Assembly: GCA_002104905.1 (NCBI GenBank)
Contig: MCFE01000139.1
Span: 62,001-126,000 of the forward strand
Length of the DNA stretch: 64,000 nucleotides
Origin: Basidiobolus meristosporus CBS 931.73
Taxonomy: Eukaryota; Basidiobolomycota; Basidiobolomycetes; Basidiobolales; Basidiobolaceae
Direction: 5' to 3'
Shown here: piece after piece, positions 1 through 10,784 of the stretch
Layout: every line of letters begins with the position of its first letter
Position numbering within the stretch: the first letter of the stretch is position 1
Program-made: the position numbers and the translations under genes
Notes under the pieces: generated by a model
Database searches by the model: none
What the model was told of the DNA's origin: nothing
Seen by the model: only the letters and a program-made list of their open reading frames with translations

Positions 1-82
1 ATAAGTGTAGTAGAGATATAGGGAAGTAGAAAATAAGGGAATGAGCACATCTGTCAGTGGGTGTCATTGTCACCCCACTACA
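1..82 (+). repeat. LTR-A, 3' end of a sense copy
   Basis: The first 82 bases match the last part of the LTR-A repeats ending at 4112 and 6062, including the shared stretch ATGAGCACATCTGTCAGT and the terminus CCACTACA. The repeat stops exactly where homology to DDE-transposon copy A begins, so this LTR appears to be inserted in that transposon. The rest of the LTR lies left of the window. Confidence 0.8.
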
Positions 83-2427
83 GCGGTTTGAAATGATTTG
101 GCGCGATCTGCGTTATTTATCTGATTTTTAACACATTATGGTTAAATCTCCATCAATTGCCATATTTCCCATCATTAGGTCGCAAAAATCATCCGCAAAC
201 AATGCCTTGGTACTTTTATTGATGCTTTAATCATAGGTCTATAATCAAATAGGAAATCTGCGATTGATGTGATCTGATCCATGTCAACGCGATCCGAGAT
301 GCATCATGCATAATATATGAAAAATTCAACAATCACTTTAGTTTTCATATATATTTCATATAAGACCAGGTTGATGCCAATATACTGCTGTATAAGTATT
401 CAAATCCGTTGCTATGGTCCCCATACCAAGCCTCAACTCATCTTTAGTACAACCCAGACAAAACCCATCCCCCAGCTCACAAGCGCGGTCCGGACCGGAA
501 AAGTCGAAGTTGGATCTGTTTGAGTTCTTGCCAAATGATTTTAGTATGGCCCAAGTGTCTATGATGAGCCTTCATGCAGATATTTGGGCACTACTGATTA
601 ATCTAGCAGAACTAGATACCTCAGAGAGTCAACAAAGATGGAAGAATTTGAGTAGAAAGCTGTGGCATGAGTTCTACATCAAGATGCCAGCCAATGTATG
701 TAAAAAGATATATAACAAGACAAGTATTGAAATCAAGAATGAGCTGAGAGTGAGTGGATTTGACGAGGAAGCCGCGCGGGAACGATTTTGCGCGCAATTT
801 GCACAGTACGGGCCGGACGCGTCCGTTTGTGCCTCAACTTTGGGAACCAAAGAGATTTTGAATGAGTTTTTGCCTCAAATGACTAATGTACTACGTGATA
901 TATTAGTAGAGCTAAGTGGCTTCCGAGAACAATATACACAGGACTCATCCAGGCAACAGCTCCAAAGTATCAGACAGAGGGTAGGTGAATACCTTGAGGA
1001 ATCAGATGGTGAGCTTCAGGAGGAAGAATACAGACCGCGAGCAACATTGTCCAGATCGCGCCAGCACACCTCGCTGGATTCCCTACCATCTCTTGCAACC
1101 ACAGTGCGCCAGCGCACGTCAGTCCAGACCACGCCAACACCCTTTACCAGAACGCCCCGCGTCGAGTCAACGCGCATTGAGTCAACGCGCAATGGGTCAA
1201 CGTGCACGCTTCAGAGCAAAACTACCAGAACTTGCCAAACTGCTCATTTAGACACAAGTCCATTGGAGCAGACCAAGTTGCATCAACATGAGGCATCACA
1301 TTGAACTCAGCCAAGGGCCATCTCAACACGTCAAGGCGCGCCTGCGCGTGCCGTTTCGCCTGACCATCAGCGAGTTACTTCTGGTGAACTGACTGATGAT
1401 GACCAACATGAAGTGACTCAACCACCGGAGCCCTTGGCAAGTAAAAGAACGCGTCAGCGCGTGGCACTACAGGCCGGTTCAGTTGGTTCAGTTGGTTCAG
1501 TCGGAGCGATTCAGCACGGCCAAGCTGCAGCATCGCACTCATCAACTAGGAGGCAAAATACTGACTACGAATACACAAGTAGCCAAGATGATAGTCAGCC
1601 AGGAAGTAGTATAGGTGTGCAAAGTGAGTCACTACCAAATGCTTCAGTAGTAATCCCTGTGAGAAAAAAACCCAGGAGAAGATGATGCAATTGCTTTGAA
1701 TTGCTCACATTTGTAATGATCCCGACAACCCTTTTTTTTTGCGATCCAAATCAAGCCATCGCAAATCAGTGATCATCAAATTTTTGATATAAGTAATATC
1801 AAGGTCATCTCACATTTGAGACAGAACCCCTATAAATAAACACCCTGCATATATATACGTCATCTGTAATACCAGTGCAGCTATTGGATCTGTTTTGCAC
1901 CTACACGATTGCTTGCGTGCTAGCTATGACACCTTGCCCAATCACTAGGATCAGGGATTTACTTGCTCAATGGGCAAAATGGGATATTTGATGGCAAATC
2001 AGGTAGCTTTTTCAGTAGTCAATGAGCCAATTGGGGGCTGCCAGCTTCAGGATACTTTTGGACCAATTAGCCACTGAGATACCGTCCAATTGGAGTGAGG
2101 GTAACCAAAATGGTAAGTATCAGTGTAGTTTATAGTGTGATACACATTTATTTCCATTTACATTAAAGAAACATATCCAAATACCGGATTTTACCTGCCA
2201 TTATTGCGGTATCTGATTGCGCATGTGATGCAAGCATTACGAGTTGGCGCGATCATCCGCGCCAACCTCATCGTTTCAGATTGTGCCATAGTGTGCAAGA
2301 TTGTCCCGCATAGTGCAAAATTGTCCACAAACAATCCTGCCTTCTGGTAGCTATAATATTGCGCCTGATTGTTCTTTGCAACCGCGGATTGCGCCGCGCA
2401 CCCTGGCACGGTACAATGGAACAAGTC
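83..2427 (+). mobile_element. Two-gene DDE transposon, copy A (left part missing)
   Basis: This stretch matches, in inverted orientation, the region from 18281 to about 20570 over nearly its full length. It contains ORF1 (414-1685) and ends with the terminal sequence CAATGGAACAAGTC, shared with copy B and with the two foldback elements. Downstream of 2427 the sequence becomes antisense LTR-A, so the transposon inserted into that LTR. Its left part, where the transposase should be, lies beyond the LTR at 1-82 and outside the window. Unlike almost everything else before 57 kb it is rich in CpG. Copy B has TpG or CpA at most of those sites. Confidence 0.8.
414..1685 (+). pseudogene. ORF1 of the two-gene DDE transposon, one stop codon
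   Basis: An open frame of 296 codons runs from ATG 414 to a TGA at 1302-1304. The same frame then continues without further stops to the TGA at 1683-1685, so the ancestral protein was about 423 residues. Copy B has CAA where this copy has TGA, which points to an ancestral CGA arginine codon. The N-terminus is Ser/Pro/Gln-rich. A central part has spaced tryptophans (about residues 58, 76 and 84), followed by a Gln/Glu-rich stretch that may form a coiled coil. A small in-frame triplication (GSVGSVGSVG, 1476-1503) precedes a basic tail, KKPRRR, resembling a nuclear localisation signal. I recognise no named domain. By analogy with PIF/Harbinger elements, which carry a nuclear DNA-binding accessory protein, it could be a transposition cofactor, but that is inference. 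Confidence 0.7.
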
Positions 2428-2432
2428 TAATG

Positions 2433-3037
2433 TATCTACACAAGGCAAGTACCTGCGTCAGTACCCATGACACATGACCTAAGTCTGTGTTACCATCCCT
2501 ACCATTTCAATACCATATATGGTATTTTTATGTTGCACAGGTTTCAGACTACTGATTCCTGATTGGTTGAATGTGCTGTGCCTTTTAGAACCTTCCAGGA
2601 CATTCTTGGCATATTTTTAGCTCATAGTGATGTCATCCAGAATTCCACTGATACCTAGAATCTTCTAGAACCTTGTCATTAGTAATCACTTAGCAATCAG
2701 GAAAAGTATTTAAGGGAAAGCAATCCCTCATCAATAAATCATCCCTTCTATCAGTAACACTTTTCCCTTATTGATTAGCAGTTGATCACTGCACCTGCCT
2801 TCAACAGTTACACCTTAGACCTGCCATCAAGGAGCTTTTCAGGGTAGTGCACAAGACACACAGAGGTCTTTGGAGACACTTGGAGCACCTAGGAAGCTAG
2901 AGGAGCAGGAGCTTTTACCATAGTGACATATTTACAAAGACACCAGCAGTTTAGACCCAGAGGTTATTGCACCCATCAGACACCTCACACACCTTGAGTT
3001 GTGTAGCTTCTCCCAGGAGTACCTCTACACCACCACA
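2433..3037 (-). repeat. LTR-A, antisense, shortened divergent copy
   Basis: Read on the minus strand this matches the start of LTR-A (TGTGGTGGTG at 3037) and much of its 3' half, including the box around ATACCATATATGGTAT and the CAATAAATCATCCC stretch. The middle is shorter and diverged compared with the 1.07-kb copies. The left end is cut by transposon copy A. It lies head to head with the sense LTR at 3042, with only 4 bases between them. Confidence 0.7.
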
Positions 3038-3041
3038 ATGT

Positions 3042-4112
3042 TGTGGCGGTAAATAGGTCCAGGGGAGAGATACATCCAACACTTCTCAAGTGTTTTGGGT
3101 GTGGGGTGTTCACTGGGTGCAATAACCTCTTGCAAAAGCTTGCAAGGAATACTTGGGTTCTGTTGCTAATCTAATGTGATGGGGAATAAAGCCACATGCT
3201 TGTCAAGGGAAAACTGCTGAGCTACAATCCCCAACTTAGTTGGCATCTTAACAAAAGTATGTGCTGGGTTCAGCGTCCCTTGAGACGACAATGTACTAAA
3301 GCTTCCAAAGTCAAAACAACTGTAAACTCCACCAGCAGGGACTTGATAAGAATGCAGCTGTGGTCAATAGTTACAAAGACAAAGAAGTATCTTTGCCTGT
3401 ACAAGAATAAACTTGGGAAATAATCAAATATAATCAAAGATACCTACTGTGAGTATTCCTCACAAGTAGTGCATCCAAGGTCAGTTGACTGTCAGCATGG
3501 TTTCCTGGGAGTGTCATGTGTTCTGGGGTTGGAAGTTCAGGTGGCAGCAGGTAGCAGTGATCACACTAATCAACAAGTTAGTATATTGATAAAAGGGATT
3601 ATGATTTATTGTTGAGGGATTGCCTCCCTTATATAATTTTCTTACTAAATAAGTGATTACTGATTGTGGCATGCCAGATGGTTCCAGACATCAATAGAAA
3701 TCTTAATGACATCAGAATGACCTAAGAATGTTCTAGGTAGGTGCCAGAACATTCTAAGAGGCACAGCATATCCAACCATTCAGGAACCAGCACTCTGAAA
3801 CCTGTGTAATATATGAATACCAAATATGGTATGGAAATGGTAGGGATGGTAAAATAGGTTGATTATGTGTCACAGGTACTGGCACAGGCATTTGCCTAAT
3901 ATAGAAGCACTTACTGCTAGTAATCATACATAAAGTGGGGGATAACATATGCAATAAGGTAAGCAGGTCTGATAGTTAATTGGCTTATAGGATAGTACTG
4001 ATTGGGTAAGACAAATGGGATAAAACTAAAATAAGTGTAATAGACAAATAGGAAAGTAGAAAGTATGGGAATGAGCACATCTGTCAGTTGGTGTCACTGT
4101 GACCCCACTACA
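3042..4112 (+). repeat. LTR-A, full-length solo LTR
   Basis: The repeat is 1071 bp, starts TGTGGCGG and ends CCACTACA, giving the TG...CA inverted ends of an LTR. It is closely similar along its length to the copy at 4256-6062 once the foldback element in that copy is removed. No primer-binding site, polypurine tract or retrotransposon gene adjoins it. No convincing target duplication is seen, because the left side meets another LTR and the right side is Tnp2 sequence. Confidence 0.8.
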
Positions 4113-4255
4113 ACAGGACTTGAGTGGCTTTACTACAAGTATGAAGCTGAATATGTAGATCTTTGCCGCTACAGTATCCATTTGCTATTCCATCTTACTT
4201 GGTGTGTTGAGAGTATTGGACCTTACTTCACCTTTGGGAGTTTTCAATGGAGCGG

Positions 4256-6062
4256 TGTGGTGGTGTATAAGTCCAAGGGAGAGATACCTCCAACACTTCT
4301 CAAGTGTTTTGTATGTGGGGTGCTCACCGCATGCAATAGCATCTGGTAAAAGCTGCTAGGAATACTTGGGTTCTGTCTCTAATCTAATGTGATGGGGAAT
4401 AAAGCCACATGCTTGTCAAGGGAAAACTATTGAGCTACAATCCCCAACTCAGTTGGCATCTTAACAAAAGTATGTGCTGGGTTCAGTGTCCTTTGAGATG
4501 ACAATGTGCTAAAGCTTCCAAAGTCAAAACAACTGTAAACTCCACTAGCAGGGACTTGATAAGAATGCAGCTGTGGTCAATAGTTACAAAGACAGAAAAG
4601 TATCTTTGCCTGTACAAGAACAAACTTGGGAAATAATCAAATATAACAAAAGATACTTACTCTGAGTATTCCTCACAAGTAGTGCCTCCAAGGTCAGTTG
4701 GCTGTCAGCACAGTTTCCTGGGAGTTTCCTGAGGTCTTGGGCTAGAGTTCTGGTAGCAGCAGGTAGCAGTGATCACACTAATCAACAATTTAGTAGACTT
4801 GTTCCATTGGATAGTGCCACATTGAGCCATGAGTGCCAAATGATGCCATAGTGTGCCAGAGAGGCCAAGTGAGCCTCTACCTGGCCACAGAGTGTGAAAC
4901 ATAGCTCCGCATCTTCACTCAAAGCAGCCCCTGTGTTTCACCCATTGTGTTGGAGAAAATCCATTTTTTGACCTTTTTTTTTGGATCAATTTTGTGCAGG
5001 ATGCGTTAGAGCACAAGCACATTGAAGATATGCATCTGGTACTCAATACCCATGGCACTCTGAATCTAGCTCCTGTAGCTTGTATCATGTCACAAAAATG
5101 AATGGCACTATCTTGGTCCACTGGTACAATCTGGCACTATACTTAAATATTAGCCCTAAAGTAAGATCTATACAAAGCACTTATAGTGCCAGATAGCACC
5201 AGCGGACCAAGATAGTGCCATTCATTTTTGTGACATGATACAAGCTACAGGAGCTAGATTCAGAGTGCCATGGGTATTGAGTACCAGATGCATATCTTCA
5301 GTTCTCCTGTGCTCTTACACATCCTGAGCTACATTGATCCACAAAAAAAGGTCAAAAAATGGATTTTCTCCTTTGCAATGGGTGAAACAAAGGGGCTGCT
5401 TTACATGAAGATGCAGAGCTATGTTTCACACTCTGTGGCCAAGTATAGGCTCACTTGACCTCTCTGGCACACTATGGCATCATTTGGCACTCATGGCTTG
5501 ATGTGGCACTATCCAATGGAACAAGTCTAGTATATTGATAAAAGGGATGATGATTGATTGTTGAGGGATTGCCTTCCTTATATATTTTTCTCACTGGCTA
5601 AGTGATTACTAATCATGGTGTTCTAGAAGGTTCGCAAGATCAATAAGAATCTTAATTACATCAGAATGAGCTAAGAATATTCTAAGTAGGTGCTAGAAGG
5701 TTCTGAGAGGCATGGCACATCCAACCAATCAGGAATCAGTACTCTGAAACCTGTGTAACATAGGGATATCATCTACGGTATAGAAAGTGGTAGGGATTGT
5801 AAAATGGGTTGATCATGTGTCACAGGTACTGGTGCAGGTGCTTGCTTAATATAGCAGCACTTACGGCTAGTAATCTTACATACAGTGAGGGATAACATAT
5901 GCAATAAGGTAAGCAGGTGTGATAGTCAGCCAGCATATAGGATGGTAATGATCAAGTAAGACAAATGGGATAAAACTAAAATAAGTATAATAGAGAAATA
6001 GGGAAGTAGAAAATATGCAAATGAGCACATCTGTCAGTGGGTATCACTGTGCCCCCACTACA
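4256..6062 (+). repeat. LTR-A solo LTR carrying a foldback element
   Basis: It starts TGTGGTGGTG and ends CCACTACA. Without the 737 bases contributed by the foldback insertion it is about 1070 bp. It splits a Tnp2 pseudogene. The flanks GCGG (left) and GTGG (right) fit a 4-bp target duplication, and related uninterrupted Tnp2 copies read GGAGTGGATATG across the site. A solo LTR of this kind is usually left by recombination between the two LTRs of an element. Confidence 0.85.
4796..5527. mobile_element. Foldback/MITE element 1 (732 bp palindrome)
   Basis: The two halves are near-perfect inverted repeats around a centre near 5155-5195, and the element starts GACTTGTTCCATTGG and ends with its complement. 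It is flanked by TAGTA on both sides (4791-4795, 5528-5532). The same LTR without it reads GTTAGTATATTG (at 3575), so the empty site contains one TAGTA and the duplication is 5 bp. No coding capacity is seen. Its ends match those of the DDE transposon copies A and B, so that transposase family may have moved it. Confidence 0.9.
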
Positions 6063-7114
6063 GTGGATGTGTGGGGAGATAGGAAGATAAGTCAAGTTGC
6101 AGGTACTACCATATCTCAATCTTGTTAAGAATATTTCCTTCAAGTCCGGCATGAATGTGATGAGTTGGCACATGGAGAACAGCCAGGAAGAGTTAGAGAA
6201 CACTGAGGACAGATGTGCACAGGAGACACCTATGCCTAGGGCATAAAAAAGCTGAGCAGGGTGCAACAAGCAACTTATTTCATCAGCAAAGCTCTGCCAA
6301 GGTATGCCAGATTTCTCTTGGCACACAAGCCAGTTTCTACACCCTTCAATATGGAATTTACACAAACAATAGCCAGAGCACACCTATAAGGGGTACTAGC
6401 ATCCAGCAGGGCAAAGGAATATATTGGCTAAGTACCAAAAAGTTCTTTGCAGATATTCAGAAGGCATTGATGGCAGAAGTGGTGGCAACCAAGCATATAT
6501 TTACAAGGTGTGTATGTTACCAGCAATACAAGGTATATGCAACTTTGCAAGCATTGCACTAAAAGGCCATAAAGCTGCAATGATAGAAGTATGTAAATTA
6601 CAGCAGGTGTGTCCCTTTGTAGAGGTTAGTGAGCAGGAGGCCATAGTATTTTTGATTCAAACTCTATGTGGAATACCCAAGGTAATCATGGGTAAACAAG
6701 TAAAGAGGGGCAATTCTACAGTGGAATACATGAATTGTGCAAGGGGAGGTAGAAAAAAAATACCATTTGGTAAATTGGTATGGTAGCATTATTCAGAACT
6801 AGCTGTAGTCCACCATACTGCCATGATAATGCCATCAGAGGCTTGCAAAGCAGCCATCATAATACTGTCAAGTTTCTTGCCATATAAGGCAGTTGGCTGT
6901 AATGGCCAATTAGATCCACTAAATAGCTATAAAGTGCACTATACCCTCATCAATACTATGCCACCCTTGGCAAAATACTGTACAAACACTATTATATTTT
7001 TTCAACTTCATTTGTTTGCAAAATTAGCAAATTGACACTGTGAACTCATCACAAGATCTTGTTGATGTTCATAAATTCCAAGCTGCTGGTATTATAGCAG
7101 TCTCCTGGGAGGAA

Positions 7115-7930
7115 ATATTATTGCCAAGTAAATACATAACTTCCAGTGGAAGGCTTTGCTGCAACATATACACCCTATCTTAAGTATATCTGGTTTCCAA
7201 TTAATGCCATAATCTGGCCAATGGCTAGTAGCTTGCAAATTTTGCTGCAATTGCATTTCAACTTCTGTACCTTCTCTCCGGAGAAAGATGATGTTCCTGT
7301 TGTTGGGTAATCAATGTATATGTGAGTTATGGATTAGAGTCCCTGTATTTAACACATTCAACAGCAATACCATCCATTGCACCCAGAAAACCTGGATATC
7401 TTGCTGATAGAGGGGGTATCTCCATTGCAGATTATAATATGTGCGTTGGCATGACAGCTATATACCATTATTTGGCTGGAAAACGCATAAAATTCATCCA
7501 GCAATGGATACAGGTGGCTATCCAGGTTGGATGGTGTTGTATGCCAAGATACCAATGACACTACCCTCAGATTTTGGCATAGTACTCTAAGATAGGTGGC
7601 ATATTTGGGTTGATGAGAATCAGTGAACTACACAATTTGCTGACAGAGTATTTGTTTATTGAAAATCCATCAAGCTTTAAGGCAAAGGCATGGTAATACC
7701 TGCCTTCAAAGTAGCCCTTGCTTCTTAGCTGATTGCAGTATTTGCCATCAAATATATCAAATATGTTTGCACCTGATTAATACTGAGTGCACTACTTTAT
7801 AGCTCTATAATAATTGTTGGACTGCTTGAGCTTCTTTAGAAAGGGTAATACCGGAATATATCTGAAGTGTAAACAATGTTTTCCCCCAATGGTGGTGGAT
7901 TCTGGACAGGTTGGACATCTTGTAATGGTG
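7115..7930 (-). pseudogene. Tnp2-like transposase core (Cac2)
   Basis: Around 7561-7358 the minus strand encodes LDSHLYPLLDEF followed by IIICNGDTPSISKI. This resembles the Tnp2 core of fungal CACTA-type transposases (LDSFL.PL..EL ... L..GD.PA.SK). Upstream at about 7930-7890 it shares the segment PVQNPPPLGEN with the copies at 42160 and 55460. Stops break the frame. The section 7115-7484 is nearly identical to an inverted copy at 10785-11153. The gene lacks its C-terminal part, which is replaced at 7114 by another copy's end sequence. Confidence 0.6.
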
Positions 7931-7934
7931 TCTG

Positions 7935-10300
7935 GGGACAGTGTGCCCACAAAAGGTAATAATGCGGACTCCTCATGCTCTCAGTGAAATAGGCAGTTAG
8001 GAATCTCTGCTGGGCACATGCTGACCATAATGCTGAGGCAGATGAGAATGTAGCAAAAGCAATACCTTCAGTTGAAGACCAGCAAGTGGCTGTTGTAATA
8101 TCACTACCACCTATATTAGCCAGTAAGTTGTCAGCTCATACCAAAGCATTAATGAGGCAATTAGGTGCAGTGGCTGATAGGATAGATGCAATGGAAAGTA
8201 TTCCATTACTGTAATATCTCAAAACCAATGGCACTCATTTCTTTATTTTGCAATTGCTACGGTAATATACCAGTGAATGACCAAGAAATTCCTACTTTGA
8301 TGAGCAATAGCTCAAGACCCTCTCAAGCAATCCACCCAAAAATAATCAGGACACTTTGTATCTAACACATGCTTCAGATTATAGCTCATCTGAAGTAGTA
8401 CTTCAGGAGTTATGATCAAAAGAGTCCAATTATTATATATACTATGACATATTGATAAGATTACTATGGCTTGAAGACCCCTTTAGGGTAAAGGGAAGTT
8501 GATAATTTCCATACTAAGGGATATTTTCTCAGAAACATAAGTGACTTCCAAATAAGGAAAAGTTACTATAAAAGTAATAAGCCCGATAGTCAACAGAAGC
8601 TCAGAGCACAGCTGTACAAGTGGGAAACAGTGCCTAGTATATATTGTGAGCCTGAGATTCAGGATATTAGTGAAAGTTATATCTTCTATTAGTATATCAT
8701 ACTCCCAATAAGCTTTTTCAGTAATAACATACTGGAAGCTGTTGTATATTGTTAATTAGCCTCAATATTGTAGAGCAAACCCCAAACCAATCATAATGGA
8801 ATGCAACAGAAATCAGGAAATAGTCCAGAAACAAGATGTGGATATAATACATGTAGAACAATCAGTATCTCAGGTAGAGAACCCGGTGTCTTTGCTGCAA
8901 AGAAGAAACCCATGTAGCTCAATGTCACAGTCAAGAATTGGGCCATTTCCTAGTGTAACAGCAGAGGAGCACTGTACAGTACTTGAAGAACAACAACAGT
9001 GCCCAAAGATAAAGCCTACAGAAAAACTATGACAGCATCAGACAGAGAAGCTGCAGTGTGTATACCAAATCCCAACAATCAGAAGACATTCAAGTTCCAT
9101 GAAGCCACTGAGTACAATGATGAAGAGTGGGCTAATATTCAAGATGCTGTTAGAAGTCTAGCATGCCAGCACCTTAAGGCTGGCATACCATGAGACCATC
9201 CAGAACTCAAGGCCAAAAAGAATATGCCTGACTTATTCCATGAGCATTATGATGGATCCAACAAGCAAACGGATTTTGCACCAGCATTGGTATGTTAATA
9301 AAGTATCTCAAGGATAGCAGAAACTATCAAAGGCAGAAGAACAAGAGTGCAAGTGTCAAAAACCAGTGGCTTCCTCAAGAGCCTGTTACAAGTAGGGTCA
9401 AAAGCTCCAAACAAGTGTCAAAGAGACATCAAGTAGCTGTAAGAGTGCCTGTATAGGACAAGCAGGTAGACAGATATGCACCTACGCAACGTATATCAAA
9501 AAATAATGTGGTACTACTCAAGAGGCAATCACTGAATGTGGTAGTGAAGGATCTGGCAGTGATAAAACCAGCAGCTACCTCTGGAGCCTATCACAGCATG
9601 GGCTGAGAGCTCAAAACAAGCCGGAAAAAAGCTTTAGGTTGCACCAGAGTATAAGCAAGAGACAATCACACCAAAACAGGTGCATCTGAGCAGTATTTAT
9701 TAAGGGGAAAACATAGTTCAAAACAAGAAGTACTGAGATAAAGTAGCAGTAAAAGACCTGGCAGTGCTAATGGAAATGGTAGAGGGAGAAAAGTCTACCT
9801 AAGCCAGAGATAAGGAAGCAGAGAAAAAAGCTGCAGTTCTTGCTAATCAGCACTGTAAGCCAAGAATATACTGAATCCCATTGTAGCCAAGATGAGTTAC
9901 TAGCTAGAAAACAGCTGCTTTCACAAGAGCTGGAAGTGCAGCAAGTAGGCTACACTCCGGTGAGGTAGATGAGTTTGCAGAGAAAGGTGACTTGTCTACC
10001 ACAGCCTGCATGTCCTCTATTGTTGACATGGTGGAGATCCCACTGACAGACAAAGTAACATCACTAAGAACTTAAAAGCCTATGAAAGTGCCTTCAGTGA
10101 AGTTCTGGAACATTTATAGGCTGACCAAGAGGTTGCAGCACTTCTTCAACAGGAGTGCTTGAGGAATGCACTTGGATCTTTCAAGGATATATTGCAAAGA
10201 TTGGTAGATGAGGTGTTAGACCTTGTAGTGCTGGCAAAAGACCAGAATGTATGGGAACCAGTGAGTGAACAATGGCCAAAAGCCATAGGGTTCCCACTAT
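7935..10300 (+). pseudogene. Accessory gene of the CACTA-like family (Cac2)
   Basis: The segments 7935-8215, 8796-9290 and 9990-10260 match accessory-gene segments at 54499-53838 (minus) and 56199-56440 (plus). The readable pieces are rich in Gln, Glu, Ser and Lys, for example at 8796-9032 and 8999-9193. Frames change between the pieces and several stops occur. I recognise no catalytic domain. CACTA elements normally encode a second, DNA-binding protein besides the transposase, and this could be its counterpart, but the sequence does not prove it. The stretch 8225-8790 is non-coding in all three copies that have it. Confidence 0.45.
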
Positions 10301-10330
10301 AGTCATGGAAACAAAGTTTTGCAACAGATA

Positions 10331-10735
10331 TACTTATTGAGTGCTGAATTTCAATGGAGTTACTTGTTGAGTGTGTGGTTGGGCTTGATGTTAGCTTGAG
10401 GTATAGGTACTTTTATAGACCAATACAATCAGCAATTGCAGTACAACTGAAGTTTTAACAGTAGTAAATCAATTTGTATGTACAGTAAGTAGAGAAATAG
10501 TGAAGTCAGGAAGTAATGAGTGTGAAAAACAGGCAATAGCCAGTCAATGCATACAAATGTAGGAGGTGATAGAGAGTCAGGGATCACAAAGTGAGAAAAT
10601 TGGCAGCAAACAAGTCAAAAGCCACATTTGTATTGTTGTGATGAGAAGTCTTAACTAACTTTTTTGTGAAATCTGGGGTGGATTATTTTTTGATGGTCTT
10701 TTCACAGTGTCCTGATGGGATCAATTCCTCTTACC
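10331..10735 (+). repeat. Element-end (type B) of the CACTA-like family
   Basis: This matches 45670-46080, the right end of the complete element at 44214-46080, including GTAGGAGGTGATAGAG and the run ending in CTGATGGGATC. It marks the right terminus of fragment Cac2. Another element's left end (CCTAGTGAAGAATAACTTGG) begins directly after it at 10736. Confidence 0.6.
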
Positions 10736-10784
10736 TAGTGAAGAATAACTTGGTCTGGTGGGTGGATCCAATCTGGATCATTGT

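Larger units (their letters stand above)
4113..6786 (+). pseudogene. Tnp2-like transposase, C-terminal part, interrupted by an LTR
   Basis: Before the LTR the frame encodes a stretch beginning LEWLYYKYEAEYVDL and continuing through IHLLFHL and ESIGPYF. This resembles the conserved helical region of fungal Tnp2 (CACTA/EnSpm) transposases, which typically reads YYQ...RL...IHALLHIA...GP. The gene resumes after 6062. Later segments (6424-6786) match the minus-strand copies at 44604-44915 and 45174-45670. Stops and frameshifts break every frame. The assignment to Tnp2 is from remembered family motifs, not a search. Confidence 0.55.
4113..7114 (+). mobile_element. CACTA-like (Tnp2) transposon fragment Cac1
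   Basis: The fragment holds the 3' part of a Tnp2-type transposase gene followed by about 300 bp of element-end sequence (6800-7114). That end sequence recurs at 44214-44600, 55850-56194 and 56780-57081. It is interrupted by solo LTR-A (4256-6062). The last 60 or so terminal bases are missing, and at 7114 it adjoins an inverted Tnp2 core from another copy. Confidence 0.65.
7115..10735 (+). mobile_element. CACTA-like (Tnp2) transposon fragment Cac2
   Basis: Tnp2 core sequence on the minus strand (7115-7930) is divergent from an accessory gene on the plus strand (about 7935-10300). An element-end region follows (10331-10735) that matches 45670-46080. The same divergent layout is seen around 54.5 kb, so it is a family trait. 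The Tnp2 C-terminal part and the other end are missing. Confidence 0.6.

Noticed and set aside
1016-1207. Minus-strand frame rich in VD, RVDS repeats within ORF1
   Set aside because: It is the complement of the low-complexity RVESTRIESTR region of ORF1 and has no independent support.
7358-7558. Open frames on both strands of the Tnp2 core at 7.3-7.6 kb and 10.7-10.9 kb
   Set aside because: Only the strand encoding the LDSHL and GDTPSISK motifs has family resemblance; the opposite frames are shadows, although conserved because the DNA is nearly identical.
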